A stretch of 64,000 nucleotides of DNA from contig NZ_WIXN01000001.1 of the NCBI RefSeq assembly GCF_010994035.1, forward strand, positions 124,001-188,000, given 5' to 3'. Positions 16,666-25,931 of the stretch are shown in pieces; positions within the stretch are counted from its first letter, which is position 1; each line of letters starts with the position of its first letter. The stretch is from Virgibacillus aidingensis (GTDB lineage Bacteria > Bacillota > Bacilli > Bacillales > Amphibacillaceae). The position numbers were made by a program, and so were the translations under genes. Under the pieces are notes generated by a model. The model did no database searches, was not told where the DNA came from, and was given only the letters and a program-made list of their open reading frames with translations.

Positions 16666-17319
16666 ATGGCTAAACAAAAATATTATGTTGTTTGGACCGG
16701 TAGGAAACCAGGCATATACACCAATTGGGAAGATTGTAAAGCACAAACAGATGGTTTTAATCAGGCGAAATTCAAAGTATTTACAAGCAGGGAACAGGCG
16801 CAAAAAGCTTACCGGGAAGGCTGGCAGCAATATTGGGGAAAAGCGAATAAGCAAAGCAAGGGTAAGCCGGAGAGCCAATATGATTCCAATTTAAGCTCAC
16901 CTTATGAAACTGACATTGATTACGATAGTATTTCTGTAGATGTCGGGACGCATGGTAACCCCGGACCGGTAGAATATCAGGGAGTCGATACACGAACTGG
17001 TAAGGTGATTTTTTCATATGGACCTATTGGAAAAGGTACAAACAATTTGGGGGAGTTTCTGGCCATTGTGCATGCATTAGCCTATTTACAAAAACTGGGC
17101 AGCAATAAAACGGTGTATTCCGATTCTGAAAATGCGATCAAATGGGTAAAGAGAAAGGCTGTATCTACTACACTAAAAAGAGATGCATCCACGGAGGAAA
17201 TATGGCGATTGATTGACCGAGCTGTTTACTGGTTGAAAAATAATTCATATAGAAATAAAGTACTTAAGTGGAACACGAAAAAGTGGGGGGAGATTAAAGC
17301 GGACTATGGCCGGAAGTGA
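16666..17319 (+). CDS. RNase H-family protein with viroplasmin domain (YpdQ/RNase HI type)
   Basis: The 217-aa protein joins an N-terminal caulimovirus viroplasmin-like domain (about 1-50: KYYVVWTGRKPGIYTNWEDC, then FTSREQAQKAYREGW), which binds RNA/DNA hybrids, to a type 1 RNase H domain. The acidic catalytic set is present: Asp in DVGTHGNPGP near residue 93, Glu in NNLGEFLAIVHAL, Asp in VYSDSENAIKWV and a C-terminal Asp in KADYGRK. It would cut RNA in hybrids. AAGGAGA before the ATG at 16666 decides the start over an earlier in-frame ATG. Confidence 0.88.
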   Translation: MAKQKYYVVWTGRKPGIYTNWEDCKAQTDGFNQAKFKVFTSREQAQKAYREGWQQYWGKANKQSKGKPESQYDSNLSSPYETDIDYDSISVDVGTHGNPGPVEYQGVDTRTGKVIFSYGPIGKGTNNLGEFLAIVHALAYLQKLGSNKTVYSDSENAIKWVKRKAVSTTLKRDASTEEIWRLIDRAVYWLKNNSYRNKVLKWNTKKWGEIKADYGRK

Positions 17320-17364
17320 GTTTAATGAACAGGTATATTATGTATGGGACGGTGGTTATTTAAA

Positions 17365-17550
17365 ATGAAAGAATGGTGGAACAGAAAGAAAAAGAAGACA
17401 AGAAAGCACAAAAAAAGCAGCAGTGATTATACGTTTTTCGATTTAATATTAGATATATTACTTTGGGTACCAGAGATAATTTTGTTGCCATTTAGGCTGC
17501 TGTTTTGGTTGGCAAGGGGTCTGATAAGATCTATATCTGATATGTTTTAG
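17365..17550 (+). CDS. Small basic membrane protein, 61 aa
   Basis: A very basic N-terminus (KEWWNRKKKKTRKHKKSSSD) is followed by a long hydrophobic stretch (FFDLILDILLWVPEIILLPF and on) that could form one or two helices. The ATG at 17365 has GGTGG 9 nt upstream; an in-frame ATG at 17344 would add seven residues. It follows the RNase H gene by 45 bp on the same strand and may be co-transcribed. Function unknown. Confidence 0.55.
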   Translation: MKEWWNRKKKKTRKHKKSSSDYTFFDLILDILLWVPEIILLPFRLLFWLARGLIRSISDMF

Positions 17551-17685
17551 TTAAAGGTTAGTCGTAATAAATTGCAAAATAACTATTTCGTGGTAAATGA
17601 TTATTCTTTTTGAAGAATAAATAAATGCATAAATCCCGTATGGTTCAGTTCTTACGGCACTGGATTATTTTTTTGTAAACTAAGA

Positions 17686-17725
17686 TTAGCGGGTAACATC
17701 ATTCTCCGGTGATTTTCCCCGCTAA
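17686..17725. repeat. Inverted repeat downstream of the MMPL gene
   Basis: TTAGCGGG and CCCGCTAA are perfect inverted arms 24 nt apart. There is no clear T-run, so a terminator role is only possible. The rest of 17551-17826 holds nothing I recognise. Confidence 0.4.
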
Positions 17726-17826
17726 CCTTCGTATGTTTAGTATACATTTTTGCTTATATTTAATAGAGAAATTGCAGCTTTGCACCTGGTATCAATTTGA
17801 TTCCTTTTGGGCATTTTTTTCATATG

Positions 17827-19941
17827 CTATCGGCTTTTTTCCGTTTTACCGGCTTTATCTTTTTCAAACAAAACAAGCAGTCCCGGAAGCAATACACCGC
17901 GGATCAGGAAGGTGTCCATCAAAATTCCGACAGCTACAATAAAACCAAACACGAATAAAAACTCAATCGGCTGGGTCATTAATACTGCAAAAGTTGCAGC
18001 AAGAATCAGCCCTGCTGAGGAAATTACTCCTCCGGTGTTCGATACTGCAAGCTCCACTGCTTTTTTCACCGGGTGTTTTTTCCGCTCCTCCATGAAGCGT
18101 GACACCAGGATGATGTTATAGTCAATCCCAAGTGCGACCAGGAAGACAAAAGAGTACATCGGCACCCTGTTGCTTATATTTTCAATACCAAAGAACAACT
18201 CGGTTAAAAACATACCCAGCCCCAGCGCAGCCACATAAGAGACAAGAATGGTACCCATCATATAAATTGGCATCCTGAATGATCCAGTCAGAAAAATAAG
18301 CATCACAAAAATCAGTATTGTTTCAAATGTCATGACAACAGCAAGGTCCCGGTTATTGACGGAACGATCATCGATGGCAGCAGCTGTTTCCCCGGAAAAA
18401 TACAGCTCTCCGGTGATTCCTCTATTCTCCAGGATCTTATCGGCATTCGTGATAGTCTCTTCCAGATGGTCCATCACTTCGTTGGAATATGGATTAGCAG
18501 CAAACGTCATGCTGAAGGAAATCACCTGCTCATCTTCGGTAATTCCATCCACCCGTACGTTGCTTACAAGTTCATGATCAGCCAAGTCGGACTTGAGCGA
18601 TTCCCGCACTTCCTCACTGATTGCCTCATCCGATTCATAAAGCACCGTGGTAGGAGCCAAATCGCCGGGGGAGAATTTTTCCTCCAAAAGAGCATAACCT
18701 TCACGGGATGGCATATCTTCCGGGAAGGATTTTAAATTATTAAATTCATAGCTCGTATTAAGTACATTGGATGCTGAAATTAGAAGAAAGACACCAATAA
18801 TGCCAATGGAAATAATGGGCTTTCTGGTAACAATGCGGCCAACCCTGCTCCAGAAAGAACTCGATTTAATATGCTGATCGCCGACACGCGGAATGAGCGG
18901 CCAAAATGACTTTCTGCCAAAAATCGTAAATAAAGCCGGAACAAGGGTAACTGATGACAAAATGACTACCACCATGGTGGTTCCAAATATAGGTGCAAAG
19001 TTGCGTGAATCCTCATATTGCGCAAAGAATAAGACAAGCATTGCTGCCAGTACTGTGGCACCCGAATAAAATACTGGTATGCCCACGTTTCTCATCGATT
19101 CACGCATTGCTTCATGCTTACTGTCATATGTTTTCAGCTCCTCTCTATAGCGGGAAAAAACGAATAGAGAGTAGTCAATCACAGAAGCAAATAATAATAT
19201 ACTCATAATGGATAAGGACTGGTTGCTTAGCAGTAATCCGCCCTGTCCCAGAATTCCCAGCAGCTGGTTGACGATCATGTAAACAAACCCTGCAGCCAGC
19301 AGTGGGATTAATGCCAGCGCAGGCGAACGGTAAATAACAATTAACAATATCAGTATAATACCTACAGTGGAGAAAATAAGAACCAGATCCGCTCTTGCAA
19401 ACAGGTCATTTGTATCCGCTGCTATCCCCGCGGGACCCGTAACATATAATGTTAATCCGGTTCGCTCTGCAATCTGGTAAATTTGTTCAAGCGAATCCTT
19501 AATATCCGTTGTTTCATAAGCTGGATCAAAGTTTAATGGAATAATTGCTGTAGTACGATCCTCTGAGAAAAAACCTTTTGTGGCCTCTGGTGGCAATTCA
19601 CTCAAAGGAACAATAGATTCGATCCCAGGCACGCCTTCATCCTCTATACCGGATATAGCATCCGTCAAATCTGCCAGTTCAAGCTCCGAATCATGGTTTT
19701 GGAATACGAGAATGGCCGGGATGCCATCATTATTTTCAAAGTAATCATCCGTTTTTCCCTGGGCAATCACGGATTGTGCATCATCAGGCAGGGAATCTAA
19801 ACTGCTGACTTCGTAATCTTTTGCACCCGGCGCAAATACAGACAGAAGTATTGCTGCGGCGAGCCAAACAGCAATTGTAACCCACATTCCTTTTTTCGTT
19901 ATTACCCGGTCTGTAACATAATGTAAAAGTTTATTCATCAT
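17827..19941 (-). CDS. MMPL/RND-family transporter
   Basis: The 704-aa membrane protein has two halves, each with one helix, a large extracytoplasmic domain, then five helices, the RND/MMPL topology. Conserved blocks are SLSIMSILLFASVIDYSLFV near residue 235 (with the transmembrane Asp-Tyr motif, repeated as FVFLVALGIDYNIILVSRFM near 600), RYREELKTYDSKHEAMRESM and GGVISSAGLILAATFAVL. MMPL proteins export lipids, drugs or siderophores using the proton gradient. A TetR gene lies directly upstream and a double operator covers its promoter, so it is probably induced by a lipophilic ligand. The substrate is unknown. Confidence 0.9.
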   Translation of the reverse strand: MMNKLLHYVTDRVITKKGMWVTIAVWLAAAILLSVFAPGAKDYEVSSLDSLPDDAQSVIAQGKTDDYFENNDGIPAILVFQNHDSELELADLTDAISGIEDEGVPGIESIVPLSELPPEATKGFFSEDRTTAIIPLNFDPAYETTDIKDSLEQIYQIAERTGLTLYVTGPAGIAADTNDLFARADLVLIFSTVGIILILLIVIYRSPALALIPLLAAGFVYMIVNQLLGILGQGGLLLSNQSLSIMSILLFASVIDYSLFVFSRYREELKTYDSKHEAMRESMRNVGIPVFYSGATVLAAMLVLFFAQYEDSRNFAPIFGTTMVVVILSSVTLVPALFTIFGRKSFWPLIPRVGDQHIKSSSFWSRVGRIVTRKPIISIGIIGVFLLISASNVLNTSYEFNNLKSFPEDMPSREGYALLEEKFSPGDLAPTTVLYESDEAISEEVRESLKSDLADHELVSNVRVDGITEDEQVISFSMTFAANPYSNEVMDHLEETITNADKILENRGITGELYFSGETAAAIDDRSVNNRDLAVVMTFETILIFVMLIFLTGSFRMPIYMMGTILVSYVAALGLGMFLTELFFGIENISNRVPMYSFVFLVALGIDYNIILVSRFMEERKKHPVKKAVELAVSNTGGVISSAGLILAATFAVLMTQPIEFLFVFGFIVAVGILMDTFLIRGVLLPGLLVLFEKDKAGKTEKSR

Positions 19942-19970
19942 TTAATTCCTTTCTGAGCGACGTAAAGTGA

Positions 19971-20017
19971 TTGACACCTGTGTCACTATATTATTACCAA
20001 AGTGACACAGGTGTCAA
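19971..20017 (-). promoter_or_regulatory. MMPL promoter between two identical TetR-type operators
   Basis: TGACACCTGTGTCA, itself a palindrome, occurs inside two 17-bp arms that are perfect reverse complements (19971-19987 and 20001-20017). On the minus strand the upstream copy contains a TTGACA -35 box and TAATAT lies 18 bp on; the downstream copy covers the start region. A regulator bound to both would block the promoter. Confidence 0.85.
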
Positions 20018-20023
20018 TCATAT

Positions 20024-20590
20024 CTATGTGAACATTCCGTGACGTATAATCTCTTTTATCGACGTTTTCCATTTTTCCTCAGGAATATTAAAGTGATTAG
20101 GTATATCGACTGTTTGAAATATAAATCCCAAAATAAGACCATCAGGGATAGAATCCCTTAATATACCTTCCTGTCTGCCGAGATTTACAAAGTCCTGTAA
20201 ATACTTATACATATCCTGGTGAAGTTCCTTTAATCGTTCCAGGTTGTTTTTCACTTGGCGGTTAATTGCAGGAACGTGGAAAACCATGCCCCGGACCTGG
20301 TGGGTTTCATTATCCTCCAATATAACGTCAAGAAGAAAATCAAATTGTGCATGAAAACCACGGTATTTATTAATATCTTTCAGCTCAACCAAAAATTTCT
20401 CCATTTCATAGAGCATGTATTCCGTTATTAATTCTTCTTTGTTATCGAAATACTTATATATATTCCCTCTGGATACGTTTAATTCATCGGCAACCTTACT
20501 GATAGTAAATCCATTGTAGTTGTGTTGAAGAAGGGTATTTTTTGTGGTCTCGTATAATTTTTTTTTAGTAAATTTGCGCTCCCGTGCCAT
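20024..20590 (-). CDS. TetR-family regulator of the MMPL gene
   Basis: The 188-aa protein has the TetR N-terminal DNA-binding domain (about 8-55: NGFTISKVADELNVSRGNIY then KYFDNKEELITEYM) and a helical ligand domain with no strong similarity that I recognise. GAGGTGA precedes the ATG. It lies upstream of the MMPL gene on the same strand, with paired operators in the 80-bp gap, so it most likely represses the transporter. The regulator's own promoter lacks an obvious copy of the operator. Confidence 0.88.
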   Translation of the reverse strand: MARERKFTKKKLYETTKNTLLQHNYNGFTISKVADELNVSRGNIYKYFDNKEELITEYMLYEMEKFLVELKDINKYRGFHAQFDFLLDVILEDNETHQVRGMVFHVPAINRQVKNNLERLKELHQDMYKYLQDFVNLGRQEGILRDSIPDGLILGFIFQTVDIPNHFNIPEEKWKTSIKEIIRHGMFT

Positions 20591-20822
20591 AAGCTCACCT
20601 CAGTATCATTATAATCCAAGAGAATGATCAAATACAGGCAGGAAGCATAAAGTTAGAAGGGCCGGAGGTGCGGTAAACAAGTCCTGTGGTTGGAATACTG
20701 TTTTCAGAAGAGAGAAAATAAAAGAAGAAAACATAATAGAGAGGTTCTTCTCAAGGAAGCAAGTACCATGTTTCATTGGTATTAAAGGGAAAGGCAAGCC
20801 TTTGGATCAACAAGCATAATGA

Positions 20823-21266
20823 TTATTGGCCGCCAATTACCTTCTTTAGCAGCTCCCTGAATTTTTTTCTGTCCTCATCTGTAAATGGTTTCGGTCCTTT
20901 CGTCCGCTTGCCGCTTTTTCTCGCCATGGCACTCAGGTATCGGGTTTGCAGCAGCCGGTCTATATTGTCATTCGTATAAACAAAACCTTTATGATGAAGG
21001 ACGATACACCCTTTGGCAAGTCCAAGGGATGCAAGACCATAATCCTGCGTGATGATCATGTCTTCTTGTTCCGTCATTTTTATAATACGGTAATCCGCAG
21101 CTTCAGCACCTGTATCTACATAAATAGTTTCAACCCCGTCAGGCTGTTCTGCTGGGGTATAATGAGAAAAGCTCTTGACAAGGACAACCGGAATTCCGGC
21201 TTTATTTGCTTCTTCAATGACTATGTCTTTAACAGGGCTGGCATCTGCATCAACGTATATTTTCAT
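20823..21266 (-). CDS. YaiI/YqxD family protein (DUF188)
   Basis: The 147-aa protein begins [20 protein letters not shown], the nuclease-like PIN-fold signature of DUF188. It continues with [32 protein letters not shown] and a basic C-terminus ([15 protein letters not shown]), all family landmarks. Conserved Asp residues suggest a metal-dependent nuclease, but no activity is established. The frame is open upstream to 21362; the ATG at 21264-21266 is chosen from family length, although its Shine-Dalgarno is weak. Confidence 0.88.
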   Translation of the reverse strand: MKIYVDADASPVKDIVIEEANKAGIPVVLVKSFSHYTPAEQPDGVETIYVDTGAEAADYRIIKMTEQEDMIITQDYGLASLGLAKGCIVLHHKGFVYTNDNIDRLLQTRYLSAMARKSGKRTKGPKPFTDEDRKKFRELLKKVIGGQ

Positions 21267-21403
21267 TCGTATGGACTCATTTCTTTTTAAGGTTATTATG
21301 ATAGTTACATCATAACCATTAAAAAGTTTTTCCTCAAGGTTCAGGCCGGCGTGTTTTGTCAAATACAGACAAACTGGTAATATGTAAGATAGAGGGTGAT
21401 GAA

Positions 21404-21679
21404 ATGTATAAGAAGGTTTTGATTAATAATTATCCAATCGAGGCAAAAAACTTGCATAGAGAGACTGCTGATCGTGAAAGGATTAGCTTTGAGTTTACCG
21501 TAACCCATGAGGAATATCATGATATTACTACACTGCTTTATAAAAATGATTTTATTGTTAAAGTACCGGATGAAGGTTTAGAGTTTCGGGCAGTGATCTC
21601 CAAGTATTCCACTTCAATTACAAACCTTTATAAACAAGGGGAAGAGGGAGAGTTTAGGCTAGAGCTAGTCGAAAAGTGA
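21404..21679 (+). CDS. ykvR: DUF3219 family protein (YkvR)
   Basis: The 91-aa protein matches B. subtilis YkvR/DUF3219 in layout: [20 protein letters not shown] near residue 25, [12 protein letters not shown], then YSTSITNLY and a final FRLELVEK. The function is unknown; the fold is a small beta-barrel. AGAGGG lies 7 nt before the ATG at 21404, which decides the start over an earlier in-frame ATG at 21356. Confidence 0.85.
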   Translation: MYKKVLINNYPIEAKNLHRETADRERISFEFTVTHEEYHDITTLLYKNDFIVKVPDEGLEFRAVISKYSTSITNLYKQGEEGEFRLELVEK

Positions 21680-21689
21680 AACATAGGGA

Positions 21690-21727
21690 GGTTCTCCTGC
21701 CGCAAATTAATTTGCAGCAGGAGAACC
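21690..21727. repeat. 38-bp near-perfect palindrome at the eutH 3' end
   Basis: GGTTCTCCTGC pairs with GCAGGAGAACC and the interior GCAAATTAATTTGC is itself palindromic, leaving a single mismatched pair. It lies between two convergent genes and overlaps the eutH stop, so it is probably a terminator hairpin, although no clear T-run follows on either strand. Confidence 0.6.
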
Positions 21728-22807
21728 GTCCCGGTGTTTATTTCCTTCTGTAATTAAAGCCAGAATAACAGCACTGAGGCCGCCAGTCAGTTTTCCGATA
21801 ATCATTGCAAAGGCCATTTCTTTGTTTAATCCAGCTACAATGCCAAAGTGACTTCCGAAAACAAACGCTCCACTAATGGCAAAGGCCACATTGATGATTT
21901 TTCCTTTTGGATCCATATCCCTTAATATCGTCAGCATAGGTATAATATGCGCCAATGAAGCTACAATTCCTGCTGTGGAAGAATCATTAATTCCCATTTT
22001 CCTCCCGATTTTTACCAACGGTTTTTTAAAGATCCTTTGGATGAATAAAACCATAGGAAAAGCTCCGGCAAGAAAAATAACAATGGAGCCGACAATCTGT
22101 ATCCCTTCTTCCACCGGTGCCATACCGGGGATGATGACCAGCCCTGTTAAAGTTTCAATAATAATGGCAGTAAGACCTGCCACGGCAGCAATTTCTATCA
22201 ATCTCCCAAAAAAGGAAAAACCTCGTATCATTTTACCCGGAATCTTCCATAATCCCCAGGCGATAAACAATGAAAAAAGAAAAGAAGGCAATAAGTTTCT
22301 CAGCATCATAGAGATATCCATTCCGGCAGCTATCCCGCCGGTCAGCGCTCCTATGGGAATGGTAATCAAACCAAGCAATACTCCTTTTGCAAAATATGGA
22401 TGATCTTTCTTTTCAATTATTCCAAGCGCTACTGGGATCGTAAAAACGATGGCAGGCCCCATCATCGTTCCTAAAAATACCCAGGAAAATAATGCTGCTT
22501 CCGGGTTTTCTCCCATTTCCTGTGCAAGGGCATAACCACCCATATCAATGGCTAGAATCGTATTGGCAAAAGCAGCAGGATCTGCTCCTATAAACCGGTA
22601 AACGGGGGAGATCACTGGTGTTAACACAGCAGCAATGACAGGAGCCAAAGAGATAATTCCCACCATTGCCAATGTTAATGATCCCATTGCCTTAAAGCCA
22701 TCAGTAAACCGCTCTCCATAACCGAGCTTATTACCGGTTAATTTATCAACGGCACCTAATATTAGAAACCCGACTACAATGTAAATGATTATATCGTTTA
22801 TTCCCAT
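21707..22807 (-). CDS. eutH: EutH-family ethanolamine permease-like protein
   Basis: The 366-aa membrane protein has about ten helices and EutH landmarks: a first helix followed by GNKLGYGERFTDGFKAMGSL near residue 25, ANTILAIDMGGYALAQEMGE near 86, and near the C-terminus AFAISGAFVFGSHFGIVAG. EutH carries protonated ethanolamine across the membrane in gut bacteria. No eutBC or microcompartment gene is present; instead the gene lies 46 bp after an amidohydrolase on the same strand, so it may import an amine or amide derivative for that enzyme. TTGAGGT precedes the ATG. Confidence 0.85.
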   Translation of the reverse strand: MGINDIIIYIVVGFLILGAVDKLTGNKLGYGERFTDGFKAMGSLTLAMVGIISLAPVIAAVLTPVISPVYRFIGADPAAFANTILAIDMGGYALAQEMGENPEAALFSWVFLGTMMGPAIVFTIPVALGIIEKKDHPYFAKGVLLGLITIPIGALTGGIAAGMDISMMLRNLLPSFLFSLFIAWGLWKIPGKMIRGFSFFGRLIEIAAVAGLTAIIIETLTGLVIIPGMAPVEEGIQIVGSIVIFLAGAFPMVLFIQRIFKKPLVKIGRKMGINDSSTAGIVASLAHIIPMLTILRDMDPKGKIINVAFAISGAFVFGSHFGIVAGLNKEMAFAMIIGKLTGGLSAVILALITEGNKHRDGSPAAN

Positions 22808-22853
22808 TGCTTACCTCAACTTCATAGGAAGTAAAAAACTTCGCTGTAATTTA

Positions 22854-24452
22854 CTATTCTTTCCGATACTTCACTTCTCCGCCAACCACCGTCATCTCAA
22901 TTTCTGTCTCCAGCAGTTCATCAGGCTCCTCCATTTCAAAAGGGTTTTTTGAATAAACGGTGATATCCGCAAGTTTTCCTCTTGCAATGGTTCCTTTGAC
23001 GGTTTCTTCATTGGTTGGATAAGCTCCCATTTCCGTAAATAATTGAAATGCTTCTTCCATGGTCAGCTTCTCATCCGGGTTGTATCCTTCATGCGTCTGC
23101 CCGGGAGTTTTTCGTGTGACTGCGGCATGAATGCCGAGTAATGGGTCGATCGGCTCCACAGGTGAATCGGATCCACCTGCACAGATGATGCCGGCATTAA
23201 GCATTGACTTCCAGGCATAGGAATGCTTTGTTCGCTCACGACCGAGGCGTTCCTGGACCCATGGAAAGTCACTGGCCAGGAAACGGGGTTGGATATCAGC
23301 GATACGATTTGTATTCGCCAAACGATGGTATAAATCTTCCCTGAGGACCTGTGTGTGAATAAGTCTATCACGATAAGGGGCAGCAGGGAATTGATCGAGA
23401 ATATCGAGTACATTTTTCAGGGCCTGATCCCCGATCGTATGAACAGCAATTGGCATATCAAGATCCCGTGTTTGCTTTACAATATCATACAATGTATCCT
23501 GGTCAAACATAGCCTCTCCAAAGTTTTCGGGATCATCATTGTACGGTTCGGATAACAGGGCCGTTCTTCTGCCAAAAGCACCATCGGCAAATAGTTTAAC
23601 GGCACCTATTTGCAGTGTCTCATTTCCATAGCCGGCATACATACCCCTTTTCTGCAAATCATTGAGGAATTCGTGGTTCATCAATAAATTGCAGCGGAGT
23701 CCGAGCTTTTCCTCATTCAGCAGCTCATCATACATACTGTATGTCTGGTCCAAACCGCCGAGAGTGTGCGGGTCATTCGTATGTACACTCGTAAGACCTT
23801 TTGAAAGTGCGAGTTGAATCGCTTTTCTGACCGCTTTTTTCCACACATCATAAGAATTCTTGGGGATATGCCTTCGAATTAAGTTCCCGGCAGACTCCAA
23901 GAGCAGTCCCGTAGGCTGTTTGGTAGTTTCATCCAGTATGATTTGTCCGCCCTCTGGAACGGTAATGTCTTTGTGATAGCCGCTCATCTCAAGTGCCTTT
24001 GTATTGACTACCGATGCATGGCCGCAGATCCTCGATACGAATAAAGGATTTTCCGGGGCAGCATGGTCCAGTTCTTCCAGCGTGGGAATCGAGCCATCTG
24101 TAAATAAGTTTTCATCCCATCCGCTCCCGACAAGCCATTCTCCAGATGTGAGTTTCCCGGCATTTTTGCGGATTTCTTCCAGCATTTCCTGTTTGGATGT
24201 AAAACCGGTAACATCAAGATTAATAAATTTATAGGCAATCTGCCCAAGATGCAAATGACTATCGATCAACCCCGGTGTTGCTGCTTTTCCATGTAAATCA
24301 ATCACCTGGCTGTCCGCTTCTTTCCATTGGGAGAGCATGCTTTCTGTACTTCCCATATCAATAAAACGGCCATTTTCTGCAATGACAGCTTCTGTGCGGG
24401 GAACCATCGGATTAAATGTATAAAAATTCCCGTTTATAAATATTTGTCTCAT
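22854..24452 (-). CDS. YtcJ-type amidohydrolase
   Basis: The 532-aa enzyme has the amidohydrolase-3 pattern: a small N-terminal beta-domain, the metal motif GLIDSHLHLG near residue 62, AVHTIGDQALKNVLD near 335, QPRFLASDFPW near 390, GGSDSPVEPIDPLLGIHAAV near 435 with the catalytic Asp, and a C-terminal beta-domain (RGKLADITVYSKNPF). It hydrolyses a C-N bond in an unknown amide or amidine. The ATG at 24452 with GGAG 9 nt upstream is chosen over an upstream in-frame ATG at 24503. It precedes eutH in one operon and is divergent from argF. Confidence 0.88.
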   Translation of the reverse strand: MRQIFINGNFYTFNPMVPRTEAVIAENGRFIDMGSTESMLSQWKEADSQVIDLHGKAATPGLIDSHLHLGQIAYKFINLDVTGFTSKQEMLEEIRKNAGKLTSGEWLVGSGWDENLFTDGSIPTLEELDHAAPENPLFVSRICGHASVVNTKALEMSGYHKDITVPEGGQIILDETTKQPTGLLLESAGNLIRRHIPKNSYDVWKKAVRKAIQLALSKGLTSVHTNDPHTLGGLDQTYSMYDELLNEEKLGLRCNLLMNHEFLNDLQKRGMYAGYGNETLQIGAVKLFADGAFGRRTALLSEPYNDDPENFGEAMFDQDTLYDIVKQTRDLDMPIAVHTIGDQALKNVLDILDQFPAAPYRDRLIHTQVLREDLYHRLANTNRIADIQPRFLASDFPWVQERLGRERTKHSYAWKSMLNAGIICAGGSDSPVEPIDPLLGIHAAVTRKTPGQTHEGYNPDEKLTMEEAFQLFTEMGAYPTNEETVKGTIARGKLADITVYSKNPFEMEEPDELLETEIEMTVVGGEVKYRKE

Positions 24453-24581
24453 AAGTCCACACTCCTTCAACGACTGGAAAAATAGATTATATCTATTGTA
24501 CAAAAAAATCTGAATAAATCCTATAACTATTTACTCCAATTAATAAAAATACAAAAATCTATTGCATATTTATAACAAATA

Positions 24582-24599
24582 ATGCATAATAATTCATAC
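24582..24599. promoter_or_regulatory. ARG-box-like site before argF
   Basis: The segment containing TGCATAATAATTCATA resembles the ArgR/AhrC half-palindrome (TGAAT-WWWW-ATTCA) with one mismatch, 30-47 bp upstream of argF. AT-rich sequence makes a chance match possible. Confidence 0.4.
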
Positions 24600-24628
24600 A
24601 CAGTACTGAAAAAGGTGGAGAAGAGACA

Positions 24629-25594
24629 ATGGGAGTTAAACTCGAGTACCTGAACGTGAACAAGAAACCGTTAAAAGGGCGTGATTTCTTAACACTCGCT
24701 GATTATACACAGGAAGAAATTTATTATTTACTTTACCTGGCTGACGATTTGAAAAGAAAGAAACAGAATGGCTATGTATATGAGCCGTTAAAAGGAAAGA
24801 CACTGGGAATGATTTTTGAAAAGTCATCTACTAGAACTAGAATTTCATTTGAAGCAGGAATTTATCAATTAGGGGGAACGGGTCTGTTTTTAAATGCCAA
24901 TGATTTGCAGCTGGGCAGGGGAGAGGAAGTTTCCGATACAGCAAAAATTCTTTCCGGCTATTTGGATGGAGTGATGATCCGTACCTATTCTCAGGAAATG
25001 GTGACCGAGCTGGCGGAAAATGCAACCATCCCGGTCATTAACGGATTAACCGACCTATACCATCCTTGTCAGGTGCTGGCGGATCTGCAAACGATAAAAG
25101 AAGTAAAAGGTTCTCTGGAAAATATAAAGATGGCCTATATCGGAGACGGCAACAATATGGTTCATTCACTGATGTTTGCCGCTGCAATAATGGGTATGGA
25201 ATTTACTGCAGCCACCCCGCCGGAATATGAACCGGACGCAGCTGTAACGGAGAAAGCGGAAAAACTTGCTGAAGTAAATAACGGGAAAATCCAGGTAGTG
25301 CATGATCCGGCAGATGCTGTTCACGAAGCAGACGTCGTGTATACGGATGTGTGGGCGAGCATGGGGCAGGAAGCTGAACAGGCAAAAAGGGAACAGGATT
25401 TCGCAGGTTTTCAAGTAGATGGAAAACTTCTGGAACTGGCAAAACCGGATGTTACTTTCATGCACTGTCTCCCTGCACATCGCGGAGAAGAAGTGACCGC
25501 CGATGTTATTGATGGGAAACATTCGGTTGTATTTCAGCAAGCAGAAAATCGGCTGCATGCACAAAAAGCATTGATGGTTGCACTGATGCGATAG
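24629..25594 (+). CDS. argF: Ornithine carbamoyltransferase
   Basis: Transfers the carbamoyl group to ornithine to make citrulline, or runs in reverse in arginine catabolism. The 321-aa protein has the carbamoyl-phosphate motif STRTR at residues 67-71, HPCQ at 145-148 and the ornithine loop with HCLPAHRGEE near 278. It stands alone, without arginine-biosynthesis or arc genes, and ends in a strong terminator. GGTGGAG precedes the ATG. Anabolic or catabolic use cannot be decided, though an ARG-box-like site favours arginine control. Confidence 0.95.
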   Translation: MGVKLEYLNVNKKPLKGRDFLTLADYTQEEIYYLLYLADDLKRKKQNGYVYEPLKGKTLGMIFEKSSTRTRISFEAGIYQLGGTGLFLNANDLQLGRGEEVSDTAKILSGYLDGVMIRTYSQEMVTELAENATIPVINGLTDLYHPCQVLADLQTIKEVKGSLENIKMAYIGDGNNMVHSLMFAAAIMGMEFTAATPPEYEPDAAVTEKAEKLAEVNNGKIQVVHDPADAVHEADVVYTDVWASMGQEAEQAKREQDFAGFQVDGKLLELAKPDVTFMHCLPAHRGEEVTADVIDGKHSVVFQQAENRLHAQKALMVALMR

Positions 25595-25663
25595 GTTATC
25601 AAGAAATAATATAACATGTGTAAAGCTTTTTTGAAGAAATTAAAAAGTAATAACACTAGCTGG

Positions 25664-25701
25664 AAAAAGAATGCTATTACAACAGTTTAGCATTCTTTTT
25701 C
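25664..25701 (+). terminator. Terminator after argF
   Basis: AAAAAGAATGCTA and its exact complement form a 13-bp stem with an 11-nt loop ending in T residues. Confidence 0.88.
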
Positions 25702-25931
25702 TGTTGTGGATATAAAGCCTCCTTCATAGGTGCATAAACGGTCATTTATACTAAATTAAAACCTCAAATCATATTATAATAAGAAGGGTGCCAATAATTG
25801 ACAATGCGATAATTTGATTACCATTAGTATAATAAAACTTAATGAATCATTAAATGAATAGTGAAATCCGTCGGACATATGAGGTTCTAATTGGGGTAAA
25901 TATTTTTTATACTTATGAAAGGAAAGGTTAG

